Source: Acidobacteriota bacterium (GTDB taxonomy: Bacteria > Acidobacteriota > Terriglobia > Terriglobales > Acidobacteriaceae). Taken from it: a stretch of DNA of 11,560 bases. The stretch spans positions 1 through 11,560 of the forward strand of contig JAJYSL010000124.1 in the NCBI GenBank assembly GCA_021793595.1, given 5' to 3'. The position numbers and the translations under genes are program-made. The notes beneath the pieces were generated by a model, which searched no databases, was not told where the DNA came from, and saw only the letters and a program-made list of their open reading frames with translations. Position 1 is the stretch's first letter, and each line of letters opens with the position of its first letter. Of this stretch, positions 1 through 7,287 are shown piece after piece.

Positions 1-52
1 TTTCACAAGATCCGGGCGCTTTTCTTTTGTCTGAATATGGATGTGATTGACG

Positions 53-85
53 AGCCCGCGCAAGCCATATGCGGGCTTTGTTTTT
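53..85 (+). terminator. Rho-independent terminator of an upstream plus-strand gene
   Basis: A 7-bp perfect stem, AGCCCGC (53-59) with GCGGGCT (71-77), encloses an 11-base loop. It runs into a T-rich tract at 77-85. The T-tract is only on the plus-strand side, so it ends a transcript entering from before base 1. Which reading frame that gene used cannot be settled from the few bases left. Confidence 0.75.
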
Positions 86-239
86 GCTGTACGAATTTGA
101 ATTGAATCTGCGACCAAAGGGGTGTGCGCCGCATCCTGTATTCTGTTGTAGCAGCGTTTATTAAGCAGCTACGACAGATGAACTGAGGTTCGCTGCGCAA
201 AGCAGTGAAACGGTTCCCGCAATCCCAAGGAGGAAGTAA

Positions 240-572
240 ATGGCAGGTCAGGCAGTACTTGAAGTCAAGGATGCAACATTTGAGAAAGAGGTATTGCAGT
301 CGATTGAGCCCGTCCTAGTGGATTTCTGGGCGGCGTGGTGCGGACCCTGCAGAGCTTTGGGACCGGTGGTCGACGAAGTTGCGACGCAGTATCAGGGCAA
401 GCTGAAAGTGATGAAGATGGACGTGGACAGCAATTCCGCCACGCCGATGCGGTATGGGATCCGTGGCATTCCGGCGCTGCTGTTGTTCAAGGGCGGCAAG
501 GTAGCCGAGCAGATTGTTGGGTATGTCCCGAAAGAGACGATCGACAAGGCGGTTCAGAAGCTGGTCGTGTAA
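240..572 (+). CDS. trxA: Thioredoxin
   Basis: A small cytoplasmic thiol-disulfide oxidoreductase that reduces target proteins and is recharged by thioredoxin reductase. The 110-residue product has the usual size for a single-domain thioredoxin. The active site WCGPC is at residues 33-37, preceded by the buried Asp28 in the DFWAAWCGPC context, and the cis-proline of the substrate groove is Pro78 in GIRGIPALLLF. The ATG is well supported: AAGGAGG at 227-233 lies 6 bases upstream. It is a single-gene unit, with another gene's terminator before it and its own terminator at 603-629. It converges on lon. I see no clear promoter in 86-239. The family is certain; which of the genome's possible paralogues this is cannot be told. 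Confidence 0.96.
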   Translation: MAGQAVLEVKDATFEKEVLQSIEPVLVDFWAAWCGPCRALGPVVDEVATQYQGKLKVMKMDVDSNSATPMRYGIRGIPALLLFKGGKVAEQIVGYVPKETIDKAVQKLVV

Positions 573-602
573 AGGAAGGTTTTTGGGAGTGGAAATGAAG
601 AG

Positions 603-629
603 GCCCGGCCTTGGAGCCGGGCTTTTCTT
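603..629 (+). terminator. Rho-independent terminator of trxA
   Basis: The perfect 7-bp GC stem GCCCGGC (603-609) and GCCGGGC (616-622) has a 6-base loop and is followed by TTTTCTTC. It starts about 30 bases after the trxA stop codon. On the other strand it lacks a good T-run but could still slow transcription arriving from lon. Confidence 0.88.
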
Positions 630-669
630 CGTCTATGGCAAAACCCTGATGGATGACAACTCTTTACCC

Positions 670-694
670 ATTCAAGCCAAAAGAAGGCTTGAAT
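670..694 (-). terminator. Stem-loop after lon, probable transcript end
   Basis: The perfect 9-bp inverted repeat ATTCAAGCC (670-678) and GGCTTGAAT (686-694) has a 7-base loop. It begins about 27 bases beyond the lon stop codon in the lon direction. No T-run follows on the minus strand, so it is not a textbook intrinsic terminator. It may protect the mRNA 3' end or act with the trxA terminator behind it. Confidence 0.5.
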
Positions 695-721
695 CGAGGG
701 GCACCCGGCGACCGGTTTGGC

Positions 722-3145
722 TTATTGCTGGGCGATATTTTCCAGCGGGGCCGGGGTGGGAACTCCCGCCATCAAGCCGTGCTCGCCGATCCCAGGTGCA
801 TCCGGGGCAATCTCCGGCAATGGACCTTCGAGAGCGATCTTCAAGACTTCATCCATTTGATCAACAAAATGCATCTTCATGGCTGATTTCAGGTTGTCTG
901 GAACCTCGGCGAGATCGTTCTTGTTCTCGATGGGAAGAATCACTTCGAAGACGCCGGCACGATGGGCGGCGAGCAGTTTTTCTTTCAGGCCGCCGATGGG
1001 GAGGACTTTCCCCCGCAACGTAATCTCGCCGGTCATGGCGATATCCCGACGGACGGGGATTCGTGTCAGGGCGCTGGCGAGGGCGGTGGCGAGGGTAATG
1101 CCGGCGGAAGGACCGTCCTTAGGGATCGCGCCTTCCGGCACGTGGACGTGGATGTCCAGGCTGCGGTAAAAGTCGCGTCCCAAGCCAAGGTGGTGGGCGC
1201 GGCTGCGGATGTAGGAGAGGGCCGCCTGAGCGGATTCCTGCATGACTTCACCGAGCTGGCCGGTGAGGGTAAGCTTGCCCTTGCCGTCGAGTACCTGGAC
1301 TTCAGTGGAGAGGATGGAGCCGCCGACTTCAGTCCACGCCAAGCCGGTGACCAGGCCAATCTCACTTTGTTCGTGGACCTGCGAGTGGCGCACCTTGGGC
1401 AAGCCGAGAAACTCCTGCAAATTGTTCGCGGTGATCTCTTCCTTATGCTTGGGGCCATTTTTCACGATGCGGCGGGCAACCTTGCGGCAGACGTTGCCGA
1501 TTTCGCGTTCGAGATTGCGCACGCCAGCTTCGCGGGTATAGGAACGAATGATTTCCTGCAGCGCTTCCTGGGTGAAGACGAGATTTTTCTCGTCGATGCC
1601 AGTCTGCTCGCGTTGCTTGCGGAGGAGATATTGTTTGGCGATCTCGACTTTTTCGTCTTCTGTGTAGCCGTGCAGGCGCAGAATTTCCATGCGGTCCTGC
1701 AGCGGCGCGGGAATGGTGTGCAGGACGTTGGCAGTGGCGACGAACAATACCTGCGACAGATCGTATTCCACATCGAGGTAGTGATCCTGGAAGGTGCCGT
1801 TCTGTTCAGGATCCAGAACTTCCAGCAATGCGGAAGCCGGATCGCCGCGGAAATCGGAGGCCATCTTGTCGATTTCATCCAGCATGAAGACAGGATTCTT
1901 GGTGCCGGCCTTCTTCATAGACTGCAGAATTTGCCCCGGCATTGCGCCGATATAGGTTCGGCGATGACCGCGGATTTCCGCCTCATCGCGCACGCCGCCG
2001 AGCGACATGCGAACGAACTTACGACCCGTGGCCTTAGCAATCGACATACCCAGCGAGGTTTTGCCGACGCCTGGAGGTCCGACAAAGCAGAGGATCGAGC
2101 CCTTTGGATTTTTCACCAACTGGCGTACTGCGAGAAACTCGAGAATGCGTTCCTTGATTTTCTCCAGGCCGTAGTGATCCGTATTGAGGATTTTTTCCGC
2201 ATGATCGATGGAGCGAATCTCTTTGGATTTTTTCTTCCACGGAACGGCCAGCATCCAATCCAGGTAATTTCTGGAAACGGTGGATTCGGCGGACATGGGC
2301 GGCATGGCTTCGAGCTTCTTCAGTTCCAGCGTCGCTTTTTCAAAGACCTCTTTTGGCATGCCTGCCATTTCAATCTTTTTCTTCAGTTCGTCGAATTCAC
2401 TTTTCTCGCCGCGGCCTAGTTCCTTCTGAATGGCCTTGATTTTTTCGTTGAGGTAATACTCTTTCTGGGCGCGTTCCATCTGCCGCTTGACGCGGGACTG
2501 GACGTTGCGGTCCATGCTCAACTTTTCAATTTCAATTTCGAGAATGCCGACCAGGTGATGCAGGCGCTCGACGGGGTCGAAGATGTCGAGCAGCATCTGC
2601 TTTTCTTCAATCGGCAACTGCAGATTGGCAGAAATAGTGTCAGCGAGTTTGCCGGGCTCTTCCATGCGAACCGCGGCGGCCACGGTTTCCAGATTCAGCG
2701 CCTGCTGCAGCTTGACATACTGCTCAAACAAACCGGAAACCCGCTGCATGACCTGCTCGACGGCCTTGGTCATTTCTGTTTCGATGTGATTGACGCGCAG
2801 CGTGGCGACAAAAAATCCGTCGGTATCGACGATTTCTGTGGCCTTGGCGCGTTCGATGCCTTCGACCAGCACCTTGATGTTGCCGTCAGGCATTTTGACG
2901 CTCTGCACGATATTGCCAATGGTACCGGTGGTGAAGATGTCTTTCTGTGTCGGCTCATCCTGCCCGGCATCGTGCTGGGTCGCCAGAAAAATTTTGCGAT
3001 CGCCGGTGAGGGCTTCTTCCAGGGCGCGCACGCTGGATTCGCGGCCGACCACGAACGGAGTCATCATATAGGGGAAGATGACCATATCGCGGATCGGCAT
3101 CATAGGAAGCTTGCGCAGTTCGGAAGTTTCGCGTGTTTCTTTCAC
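722..3145 (-). CDS. lon: ATP-dependent Lon protease (LonA type)
   Basis: A cytoplasmic AAA+ serine protease that unfolds and degrades damaged and regulatory proteins as a ring hexamer. With the start used here it has 807 residues, a normal LonA length. Domains in order: N-terminal substrate-binding LON domain (about 10-205), helical linker with coiled-coil character (about 205-300), AAA+ module with Walker A GPPGVGKT (356-363) and Walker B VFMLDEID (419-426), then the protease domain. The catalytic dyad is visible: Ser680 in PKDGPSAG and Lys723 in GGLKEK, with the family's spacing of 43. No soluble-to-membrane change (LonB) is seen. Two in-frame GTG codons lie at 3151 and 3145; GAGG sits directly against the first but 5 bases before the second, so 3145 is preferred. 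Regulation is not evident, and no heat-shock operator was recognised. Confidence 0.96.
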   Translation of the reverse strand: MKETRETSELRKLPMMPIRDMVIFPYMMTPFVVGRESSVRALEEALTGDRKIFLATQHDAGQDEPTQKDIFTTGTIGNIVQSVKMPDGNIKVLVEGIERAKATEIVDTDGFFVATLRVNHIETEMTKAVEQVMQRVSGLFEQYVKLQQALNLETVAAAVRMEEPGKLADTISANLQLPIEEKQMLLDIFDPVERLHHLVGILEIEIEKLSMDRNVQSRVKRQMERAQKEYYLNEKIKAIQKELGRGEKSEFDELKKKIEMAGMPKEVFEKATLELKKLEAMPPMSAESTVSRNYLDWMLAVPWKKKSKEIRSIDHAEKILNTDHYGLEKIKERILEFLAVRQLVKNPKGSILCFVGPPGVGKTSLGMSIAKATGRKFVRMSLGGVRDEAEIRGHRRTYIGAMPGQILQSMKKAGTKNPVFMLDEIDKMASDFRGDPASALLEVLDPEQNGTFQDHYLDVEYDLSQVLFVATANVLHTIPAPLQDRMEILRLHGYTEDEKVEIAKQYLLRKQREQTGIDEKNLVFTQEALQEIIRSYTREAGVRNLEREIGNVCRKVARRIVKNGPKHKEEITANNLQEFLGLPKVRHSQVHEQSEIGLVTGLAWTEVGGSILSTEVQVLDGKGKLTLTGQLGEVMQESAQAALSYIRSRAHHLGLGRDFYRSLDIHVHVPEGAIPKDGPSAGITLATALASALTRIPVRRDIAMTGEITLRGKVLPIGGLKEKLLAAHRAGVFEVILPIENKNDLAEVPDNLKSAMKMHFVDQMDEVLKIALEGPLPEIAPDAPGIGEHGLMAGVPTPAPLENIAQQ

Positions 3146-3148
3146 AGG

Positions 3149-3155
3149 CACCTCA
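3149..3155 (-). promoter_or_regulatory. Ribosome binding site deciding the lon start
   Basis: On the minus strand TGAGGTG precedes CCT and then GTG. The GAGG core gives 5-base spacing to the GTG at 3145. The first GTG (3151-3149) overlaps the Shine-Dalgarno sequence itself, so it is an unlikely initiator. Confidence 0.55.
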
Positions 3156-3296
3156 GGGGTTGAGTTACTGTACCTATTCTAAAGCAGTTTCACTGTCATT
3201 CTGTCGCGGCCAGCAATGACCAGGTGCAGCGTTCAGTACGGAGAAGCTGGAGCGAAAGTTCATCCGCGTCGGCTATACGCAATGTGCATCGGCTGT

Positions 3297-3345
3297 ATAG
3301 GTCGCGTATTCGCTACGAACGCGATGCAGCGAATACGCGACCTAT
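3297..3345. repeat. Perfect 18-bp palindrome between mscL and lon
   Basis: The left arm ATAGGTCGCGTATTCGCT (3297-3314) and right arm (3328-3345) are exact reverse complements around a 13-base loop. No T-tract follows on either strand, so a simple intrinsic terminator is unlikely. CTGTA occurs at 3293-3297 and again at 3348-3352, almost bracketing the palindrome as a small insertion's target duplication might. It lies in the 260-base gap between two minus-strand genes, downstream of mscL and about 150 bases upstream of lon. It may be a dispersed extragenic palindrome, an mRNA-end hairpin of mscL, or an operator. The rest of 3152-3411 shows no convincing gene. Confidence 0.8.
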
Positions 3346-3411
3346 TTCTGTACACAAATCCTGCACGAGGCTTGATGCCATGAAATCAAATTCGATATCT
3401 TCAATGTTGGA

Positions 3412-3813
3412 TCACGCGACAGCTTGCGTACAGTGAGCGCAGCGATGGGCTGCTGCAGGAATTTCGCTGAGACATTCCGGACAAGTCTTCATCGCTGGAG
3501 GCGCGGCCGGGACGGGCTTGAACCGGTCAAGCAATTTGCTGACGGGAAGGACCACGCCAAAATAAATGACGGTGGCTACAATCAGAAACGAGATGACAGC
3601 GTTGAGGAAGTTGCCGTAGGTAATGGCGCCGCCGTGGACGTGGGCCACCAGGCTGGAGAAATTCGGCTGGCCGACGGTCGCCGAGATCAATGGATTGATG
3701 ATGTCTTTCACCAGAGAATTCACGATCCCGGTGAAGGCTGCGCCAATGACAACGGCAACGGCCAGGTCGACAACATTGCCGCGAAGGACAAAATCGCGAA
3801 AGCCTTTCAACAT
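3412..3813 (-). CDS. mscL: Large-conductance mechanosensitive channel with zinc-ribbon tail
   Basis: An inner-membrane pentameric channel that opens under membrane tension to release solutes during hypo-osmotic shock. The 133-residue product begins with the classical amphipathic N-terminus MLKGFRDFVLRGN. The first membrane helix follows (about 15-45, with the VVDLAVAVVIGAAF pore segment), then a periplasmic loop, and a second helix at about 68-92. Beyond a proline-rich linker the tail carries CPEC (Cys111, Cys114) and CAHC (Cys125, Cys128), a probable zinc ribbon replacing the usual charged C-terminal bundle. The start is supported by AGGGAG 7 bases upstream, in the loop of a stem-loop. It is divergent from scoA, and lon follows on the same strand after the palindrome. 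Confidence 0.95.
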   Translation of the reverse strand: MLKGFRDFVLRGNVVDLAVAVVIGAAFTGIVNSLVKDIINPLISATVGQPNFSSLVAHVHGGAITYGNFLNAVISFLIVATVIYFGVVLPVSKLLDRFKPVPAAPPAMKTCPECLSEIPAAAHRCAHCTQAVA

Positions 3814-3836
3814 TTCGAAGCTCCCTTGTTCGAAAT
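3812..3836 (-). promoter_or_regulatory. Stem-loop at the mscL translation start
   Basis: ATTTCGAA (3812-3819) and TTCGAAAT (3829-3836) are a perfect 8-bp inverted repeat with a 9-base loop. In the mscL mRNA the Shine-Dalgarno AGGGAG lies in the loop and the first two bases of the AUG close the 3' arm. The structure is read directly; a role in translation or as a DNA operator is inference. Confidence 0.45.
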
Positions 3837-3972
3837 TGATGCAACCGGCTGCGGCGGGTTCTCATCGATGTACACCGTCGAGCGGAGTTGCCAGCATCCT
3901 ACCATCGCGCGAGCCAATTGAGCGAAAAGAATGAGGCGAAGGTGTTGCGCAGTTCGATGTCAGTGGAAACTC

Positions 3973-4000
3973 TTGGAGGATGCGCCTGCTCTGCGATATT
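3973..4000 (+). promoter_or_regulatory. Candidate promoter for scoA
   Basis: TTGGAG (3973-3978), a 16-base spacer and GATATT (3995-4000) resemble a housekeeping promoter. They would give a leader of roughly 50 bases before the scoA ATG. It lies in the 247-base divergent gap with mscL. Matches are partial, so this is only a candidate. Confidence 0.25.
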
Positions 4001-4060
4001 CTCCAGACGTTCCGAAGCAGGATAACGCGGCAGGGTTGCAAGACGCGCGAATGAGGAAGC

Positions 4061-4753
4061 ATGAATAAGGTATGGCCCACGGCGGACGCCGCCATTGAGG
4101 ATATCCCCGATGGTGCGAGCATCATGTTTGGCGGATTCGGACTGTGCGGCATTCCAGAAAATTTGATTGACGCGCTGGTGCGCAAGGGCGTGCGACATCT
4201 GCATACCATCAGCAACAATATGGGGGTCGACGGGTTTGGCATGGGCCGCATGCTGGAAGCGGACATGATTGCTTCTCACACCGGCAGCTACGTGGGCGAA
4301 AACAAGTTGCTGGAGGAGCGTGTATTGGCGGGTAAGCTGGACCTGCGGCTGATTCCGCAAGGCACGCTGGCGGAACGGATTCGAGCCGGAGGCGCGGGCA
4401 TTCCGGGCTTCTATACGCCGGCAGGCGTGGGTACGGTGGTAGCGGAGGGCAAGGAGTCGCGGGAGTTCGACGGGAAAATGTATTTGTTGGAGCGGGGACT
4501 GCGAGCGGATTTTGCGTTGATCAAAGCGTGGAAGGGCGATCGGATGGGAAACCTGATCTATCGCAAGACGGCGCGAAATTTTAATCCAATGATGGCTGCT
4601 GCGGGGCGCATTACGATTGCGGAGGTGGAGCAGTTGGTCGAGCCAGGAGAGCTGGAGCCAGATCAGGTGATGACGCCGGGAATCTATGTGCAGCGGATTA
4701 TTCTTGGCAAGCACGAGAAGCGAATCGAGCGGCGGACGGTTCGAACAGGGTAG
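4061..4753 (+). CDS. scoA: 3-oxoacid CoA-transferase subunit A
   Basis: The alpha subunit of a family I CoA-transferase, which moves CoA between an acyl-CoA such as succinyl-CoA and a 3-oxoacid such as acetoacetate. It works as a complex with the scoB product. The 230-residue length is typical. DGASIMFGGFGLCGIP (about residues 17-32) matches the family's subunit A signature of a hydrophobic strand, GGF and G-x-P. AGGIPGFYTP-type and NPMMA segments characteristic of the family follow. The start has GAGGAA a few bases upstream. The partner subunit does not follow directly: a gene on the other strand occupies the 343-base gap. Succinyl-CoA versus acetyl-CoA donor (scoA versus atoD) cannot be decided from sequence. 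Confidence 0.93.
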   Translation: MNKVWPTADAAIEDIPDGASIMFGGFGLCGIPENLIDALVRKGVRHLHTISNNMGVDGFGMGRMLEADMIASHTGSYVGENKLLEERVLAGKLDLRLIPQGTLAERIRAGGAGIPGFYTPAGVGTVVAEGKESREFDGKMYLLERGLRADFALIKAWKGDRMGNLIYRKTARNFNPMMAAAGRITIAEVEQLVEPGELEPDQVMTPGIYVQRIILGKHEKRIERRTVRTG

Positions 4754-4763
4754 CGGCTGCGCA

Positions 4764-5051
4764 TCATTTGGTGGCGAAGGGATAAAGCGCGAGAAACAGA
4801 ATCATGGTCAGCACCAGCGCGTCCATATAGAGGCTGATGAGGACAGCGCCGTGGTACCAGCTCCATCTCACGCGAATGCAGCGGAAGGTTTCCACCATGC
4901 CTGCGACAGCGCCGAGGATGGGCAGGAGCATGGTGGGATTGGCCTGATCGAAGGGAAACTTCGCCAGCGGAAACGAGATAGCGAGGCTGAGTAGCGCCAG
5001 CAGGTTGCCGCGCAGTAACGACGGAGATCGCAGATTTAAGAAGGAAGTCAT
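4764..5051 (-). CDS. Small hypothetical membrane protein, antisense between scoA and scoB
   Basis: I do not recognise this family. The 95-residue product reads like a real membrane protein: hydrophobic segments at about 13-31, 38-55 and 69-92, separated by polar and charged loops including RCIRVRWSWYHG (about 57-68), and a short basic end. Three membrane helices are likely. It ends 10 bases from the end of scoA (converging) and starts 45 bases from the scoB start (diverging), so any scoA-scoB transcript would be antisense to all of it. No Shine-Dalgarno precedes the ATG at 5051, and the frame stays open to base 5108, so the start is uncertain. An opposite-frame accident is possible, but the clean alternation of membrane segments argues for a gene. 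Confidence 0.6.
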   Translation of the reverse strand: MTSFLNLRSPSLLRGNLLALLSLAISFPLAKFPFDQANPTMLLPILGAVAGMVETFRCIRVRWSWYHGAVLISLYMDALVLTMILFLALYPFATK

Positions 5052-5096
5052 GCGAAGCCGGGGAAAGTCGCAGCCTAAAGAAGGAACAGACCCATC

Positions 5097-5825
5097 ATGA
5101 ACACTCTATCGAACTCTGATGCGGGTAGGGAAACGCAACGGGACAAGGACGGGGCAGCCGACAAGCGCGCGCAGCGGGTCGCAGGGATCGCAAAACGGGT
5201 GGCGCAGGAATTGCGTGACGGATTTTATGTGAATCTCGGCATCGGCATGCCGACGCTGGTGGCGAATTATGTTCCGGCGGGAATGGAAGTGGTGCTGCAG
5301 TCGGAGAATGGAATGCTGGGCGTGGGGCCCTATCCGCTGGCCGGGCAGGAAGATCCGGACCTGATCAACGCAGGCAAAGAAACGGTGAGCGAGCTGCCGG
5401 GGACGGCATATTTTTCCAGTGCGGAGTCGTTCGCTATGATTCGCGGCGGCCACGTCGATCTGAGCGTGCTGGGCGCGATGGAAGTGGACGAGCAGGGCAA
5501 CCTGGCGAACTGGATGATTCCGGGAAAGATGGTGAAAGGCATGGGCGGCGCGATGGACCTGGTGGCCAGTGCGCGCCGCGTGATTGTCGCCATGGAACAC
5601 ACAACACGAGACGGACGACCGAAAATTCTCACGCGCTGCACCCTGCCGCTGACTGGCGTGGGCGTGGTGGACACGATTGTCACCGAGATGGCGTACATTC
5701 GCGTGACCCCGGAAGGGCTGGTACTGGAAGAGATTGCGGCGGGGATTACGGTCGGCGAAGTGCAGGCCGCGACCGAACCGAAGCTGATCGTCTGCGGCGA
5801 GTTGAAAATCATGTCGACAAGTTAA
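5097..5825 (+). CDS. scoB: 3-oxoacid CoA-transferase subunit B
   Basis: The beta, catalytic subunit of the CoA-transferase whose alpha subunit is scoA. The covalent glutamyl-CoA residue is Glu70 in [12 protein letters not shown], close to the family's subunit B signature. [13 protein letters not shown] (46-58) and [19 protein letters not shown] (117-135) are further hallmarks. The 242-residue product has about 20-25 extra, charged N-terminal residues before the conserved RVAQELRDG, longer than usual. Since AGGAA lies 10 bases before this ATG, the extension may be translated. The gene converges on mtnA with only 21 bases between stop codons and no hairpin I can identify there. It probably relies on the scoA promoter or on one inside the antisense gene. 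Confidence 0.93.
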   Translation: MNTLSNSDAGRETQRDKDGAADKRAQRVAGIAKRVAQELRDGFYVNLGIGMPTLVANYVPAGMEVVLQSENGMLGVGPYPLAGQEDPDLINAGKETVSELPGTAYFSSAESFAMIRGGHVDLSVLGAMEVDEQGNLANWMIPGKMVKGMGGAMDLVASARRVIVAMEHTTRDGRPKILTRCTLPLTGVGVVDTIVTEMAYIRVTPEGLVLEEIAAGITVGEVQAATEPKLIVCGELKIMSTS

Positions 5826-5846
5826 GAAATCGTGCTGCATCGCGAC

Positions 5847-6917
5847 TTACGAAGCGGTGTTGGCGTGCGCAATCTGTTCCACGCCGAGACGCAATGCCTC
5901 TTCATAGGGCGGTTGCAGGACACCGAGTTCGGTGATGATTGCCGTCACATACTTGGCGGGCGTGACATCGAAGGCGGGATTGCAAATCTCCGCGTTTGCG
6001 GGCGTAATCTGCCTGCCGTTGAAATGGCTGACCTCTTTGGCGGCGCGCTCTTCGATGGGAATCTGGTCGCCGGTGGGCGTGGCCATATCGATGGTGGACC
6101 AGGGAGCGGCCACGTAAAACGGAATGCCGTGTTCCTTGGCGAGGACAGCAACGCCGTAGGTGCCAATTTTGTTGGCAACGTCACCATTGGCGGCGATACG
6201 ATCCGCGCCGACGATGACAGCTTTAATTTTTCCGGCGCGCATCTGGCTGGCGGCCATGTTGTCGCAGAGAACCGTAGTGGGGATGTTGTCATGCAGCAGC
6301 TCCCACGCAGTGAGTCGCGCACCTTGAAGGAAGGGCCGGGTTTCGTCGGCGTAGACGTGTAGTTTGCTTCCGCGTTCGACTGCGGCGCGAATGACGCCTA
6401 GCGCAGTGCCGTAGCCGCAGGTCGCGAGCGCTCCCGCATTGCAGTGGGTGAGCACGCCGCCGGTTCGTGGCATCAGCACAGCGCCGAATGCACCCATGGC
6501 GCGGCAAGCGGCGATGTCTTCGTCGTACATGCGGCGCGCTTCAGCCACGGCTGCCTGCTGAATTTGCGGCACGGTAGCGCAGGGTTCCTGCGACATGGCG
6601 ATGACAAGCTGACGGATCCGCTCAATTCCCCAGAATAAGTTGACGGCGGTGGGGCGGGTGGCGGCGAGAGTGTCGCAGACGATCTTGAGATCTGCATCGA
6701 GCTGGGCGATATCGGCGGCCTGGCTGCGCTGCAGGCCCAGCGCGACTCCCATGGCCGCGCTGACACCGATGGCGGGCGCGCCGCGGACGATCATGGTGCG
6801 AATGACCTCAGCAACCGCGCGGTAGTCTTCGGCGAGCACGTAGGTTTCTTCCAGCGGCAGCTTTGTCTGATCGAGAAATCGAACGCCGGCATCAGTCCAT
6901 TCAAGGGTCGGAATCAT
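5847..6917 (-). CDS. mtnA: S-methyl-5-thioribose-1-phosphate isomerase
   Basis: A methionine salvage enzyme that converts 5-methylthioribose 1-phosphate to the ribulose form, recycling the by-product of polyamine and related synthesis. It is a cytoplasmic member of the eIF2B-like isomerase family. The 356 residues match MtnA length. Seen motifs: RGAPAIG (45-51), catalytic Cys159 in [10 protein letters not shown], and catalytic Asp239 in [10 protein letters not shown] followed by NKIGTY. The presence of both catalytic residues favours MtnA over non-enzymatic eIF2B relatives; ribose-1,5-bisphosphate isomerase is the main alternative. Only a weak AGAAG precedes the ATG. TAAAAT lies 11 bases upstream of it but without a good -35. 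The zinc-finger gene ends 41 bases before it on the same strand. No other methionine salvage gene is in view. Confidence 0.95.
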   Translation of the reverse strand: MIPTLEWTDAGVRFLDQTKLPLEETYVLAEDYRAVAEVIRTMIVRGAPAIGVSAAMGVALGLQRSQAADIAQLDADLKIVCDTLAATRPTAVNLFWGIERIRQLVIAMSQEPCATVPQIQQAAVAEARRMYDEDIAACRAMGAFGAVLMPRTGGVLTHCNAGALATCGYGTALGVIRAAVERGSKLHVYADETRPFLQGARLTAWELLHDNIPTTVLCDNMAASQMRAGKIKAVIVGADRIAANGDVANKIGTYGVAVLAKEHGIPFYVAAPWSTIDMATPTGDQIPIEERAAKEVSHFNGRQITPANAEICNPAFDVTPAKYVTAIITELGVLQPPYEEALRLGVEQIAHANTAS

Positions 6918-6958
6918 AGAGCTTCTATTTTACCGTCGATTCGCGGAGGGATTTTCGA

Positions 6959-7234
6959 TCAGGAAAAATCCAGCTCCATCTGATCGATGTAGCACCAGCC
7001 CCACTCTTCTCCTGGCTCGAAGGAGCGCATGATGGGGTGCTTGGTTGCGTGAAAATGTTTGGTGGCGTGTTTATTTTTGGATGAGTCGCAGCAGCCGACG
7101 TGGCCGCACTCCAGACAGAGGCGCAGGTGGACCCAACGATCGCCCATCTTTAGGCACTCTTCACAGCCTTGAGGCGTGCGCGGAGTGACATCGCGGATTT
7201 GATCGAGGTGGGTACATTGTTCCGTTTGTGCCAT
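6959..7234 (-). CDS. UBP-type zinc-finger protein
   Basis: A 91-residue protein made almost wholly of one UBP zinc-finger domain, the module that in eukaryotic deubiquitinases binds the free ubiquitin C-terminus. Candidate zinc ligands are Cys7, His9, Cys24, Cys27, Cys40, Cys43, His45, Cys48 and the histidines of the segment HATKHFHATKH (56-66). The C-terminal WGWCYID (78-84) is also typical. A longer reading frame runs upstream, but the ATG at 7234 is chosen because GGAGA sits 7 bases before it and conservation begins there. Bacteria generally lack ubiquitin, so the ligand and role are unknown. The gene lies between pyrE (53 bases before) and mtnA (41 bases after), probably co-transcribed. 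Confidence 0.88.
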   Translation of the reverse strand: MAQTEQCTHLDQIRDVTPRTPQGCEECLKMGDRWVHLRLCLECGHVGCCDSSKNKHATKHFHATKHPIMRSFEPGEEWGWCYIDQMELDFS

Positions 7235-7287
7235 GAAGAATTCTCCAAAGGAGAGATGTATGCTGCGGAAGCAAACAACGGCGCGGA

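Noticed and set aside
3..50. Possible C-terminus of a plus-strand gene entering the window, ending with TGA at 48-50 just before the terminator
   Set aside because: Another frame also ends at 32-34, the remaining residues fit no family, and nothing tells the frames apart.
38..51. GATGTGATTGACG shared between the window start and the lon gene near 2783
   Set aside because: A 13-base match is expected about once by chance in a window this size, and no structure surrounds it.
962..2419. A 485-codon open frame on the plus strand opposite lon
   Set aside because: lon on the minus strand has all catalytic motifs over the same bases; the plus frame has no recognisable domain and is the complement shadow of a GC-rich gene.
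3152..3200. Heat-shock promoter or operator (CIRCE or HAIR type) before lon
   Set aside because: A TAGAAT hexamer and a short CTCA-TGAG dyad are present, but spacing and arms do not match the known sites.
3224..3436. A 70-codon plus-strand frame in the mscL-lon gap
   Set aside because: It spans the palindrome, has no ribosome site or recognisable domain, and overlaps the end of mscL.
3899..4714. A 271-codon minus-strand frame opposite scoA
   Set aside because: It is rich in His and Arg with no domain, and scoA carries the family signature on the plus strand.
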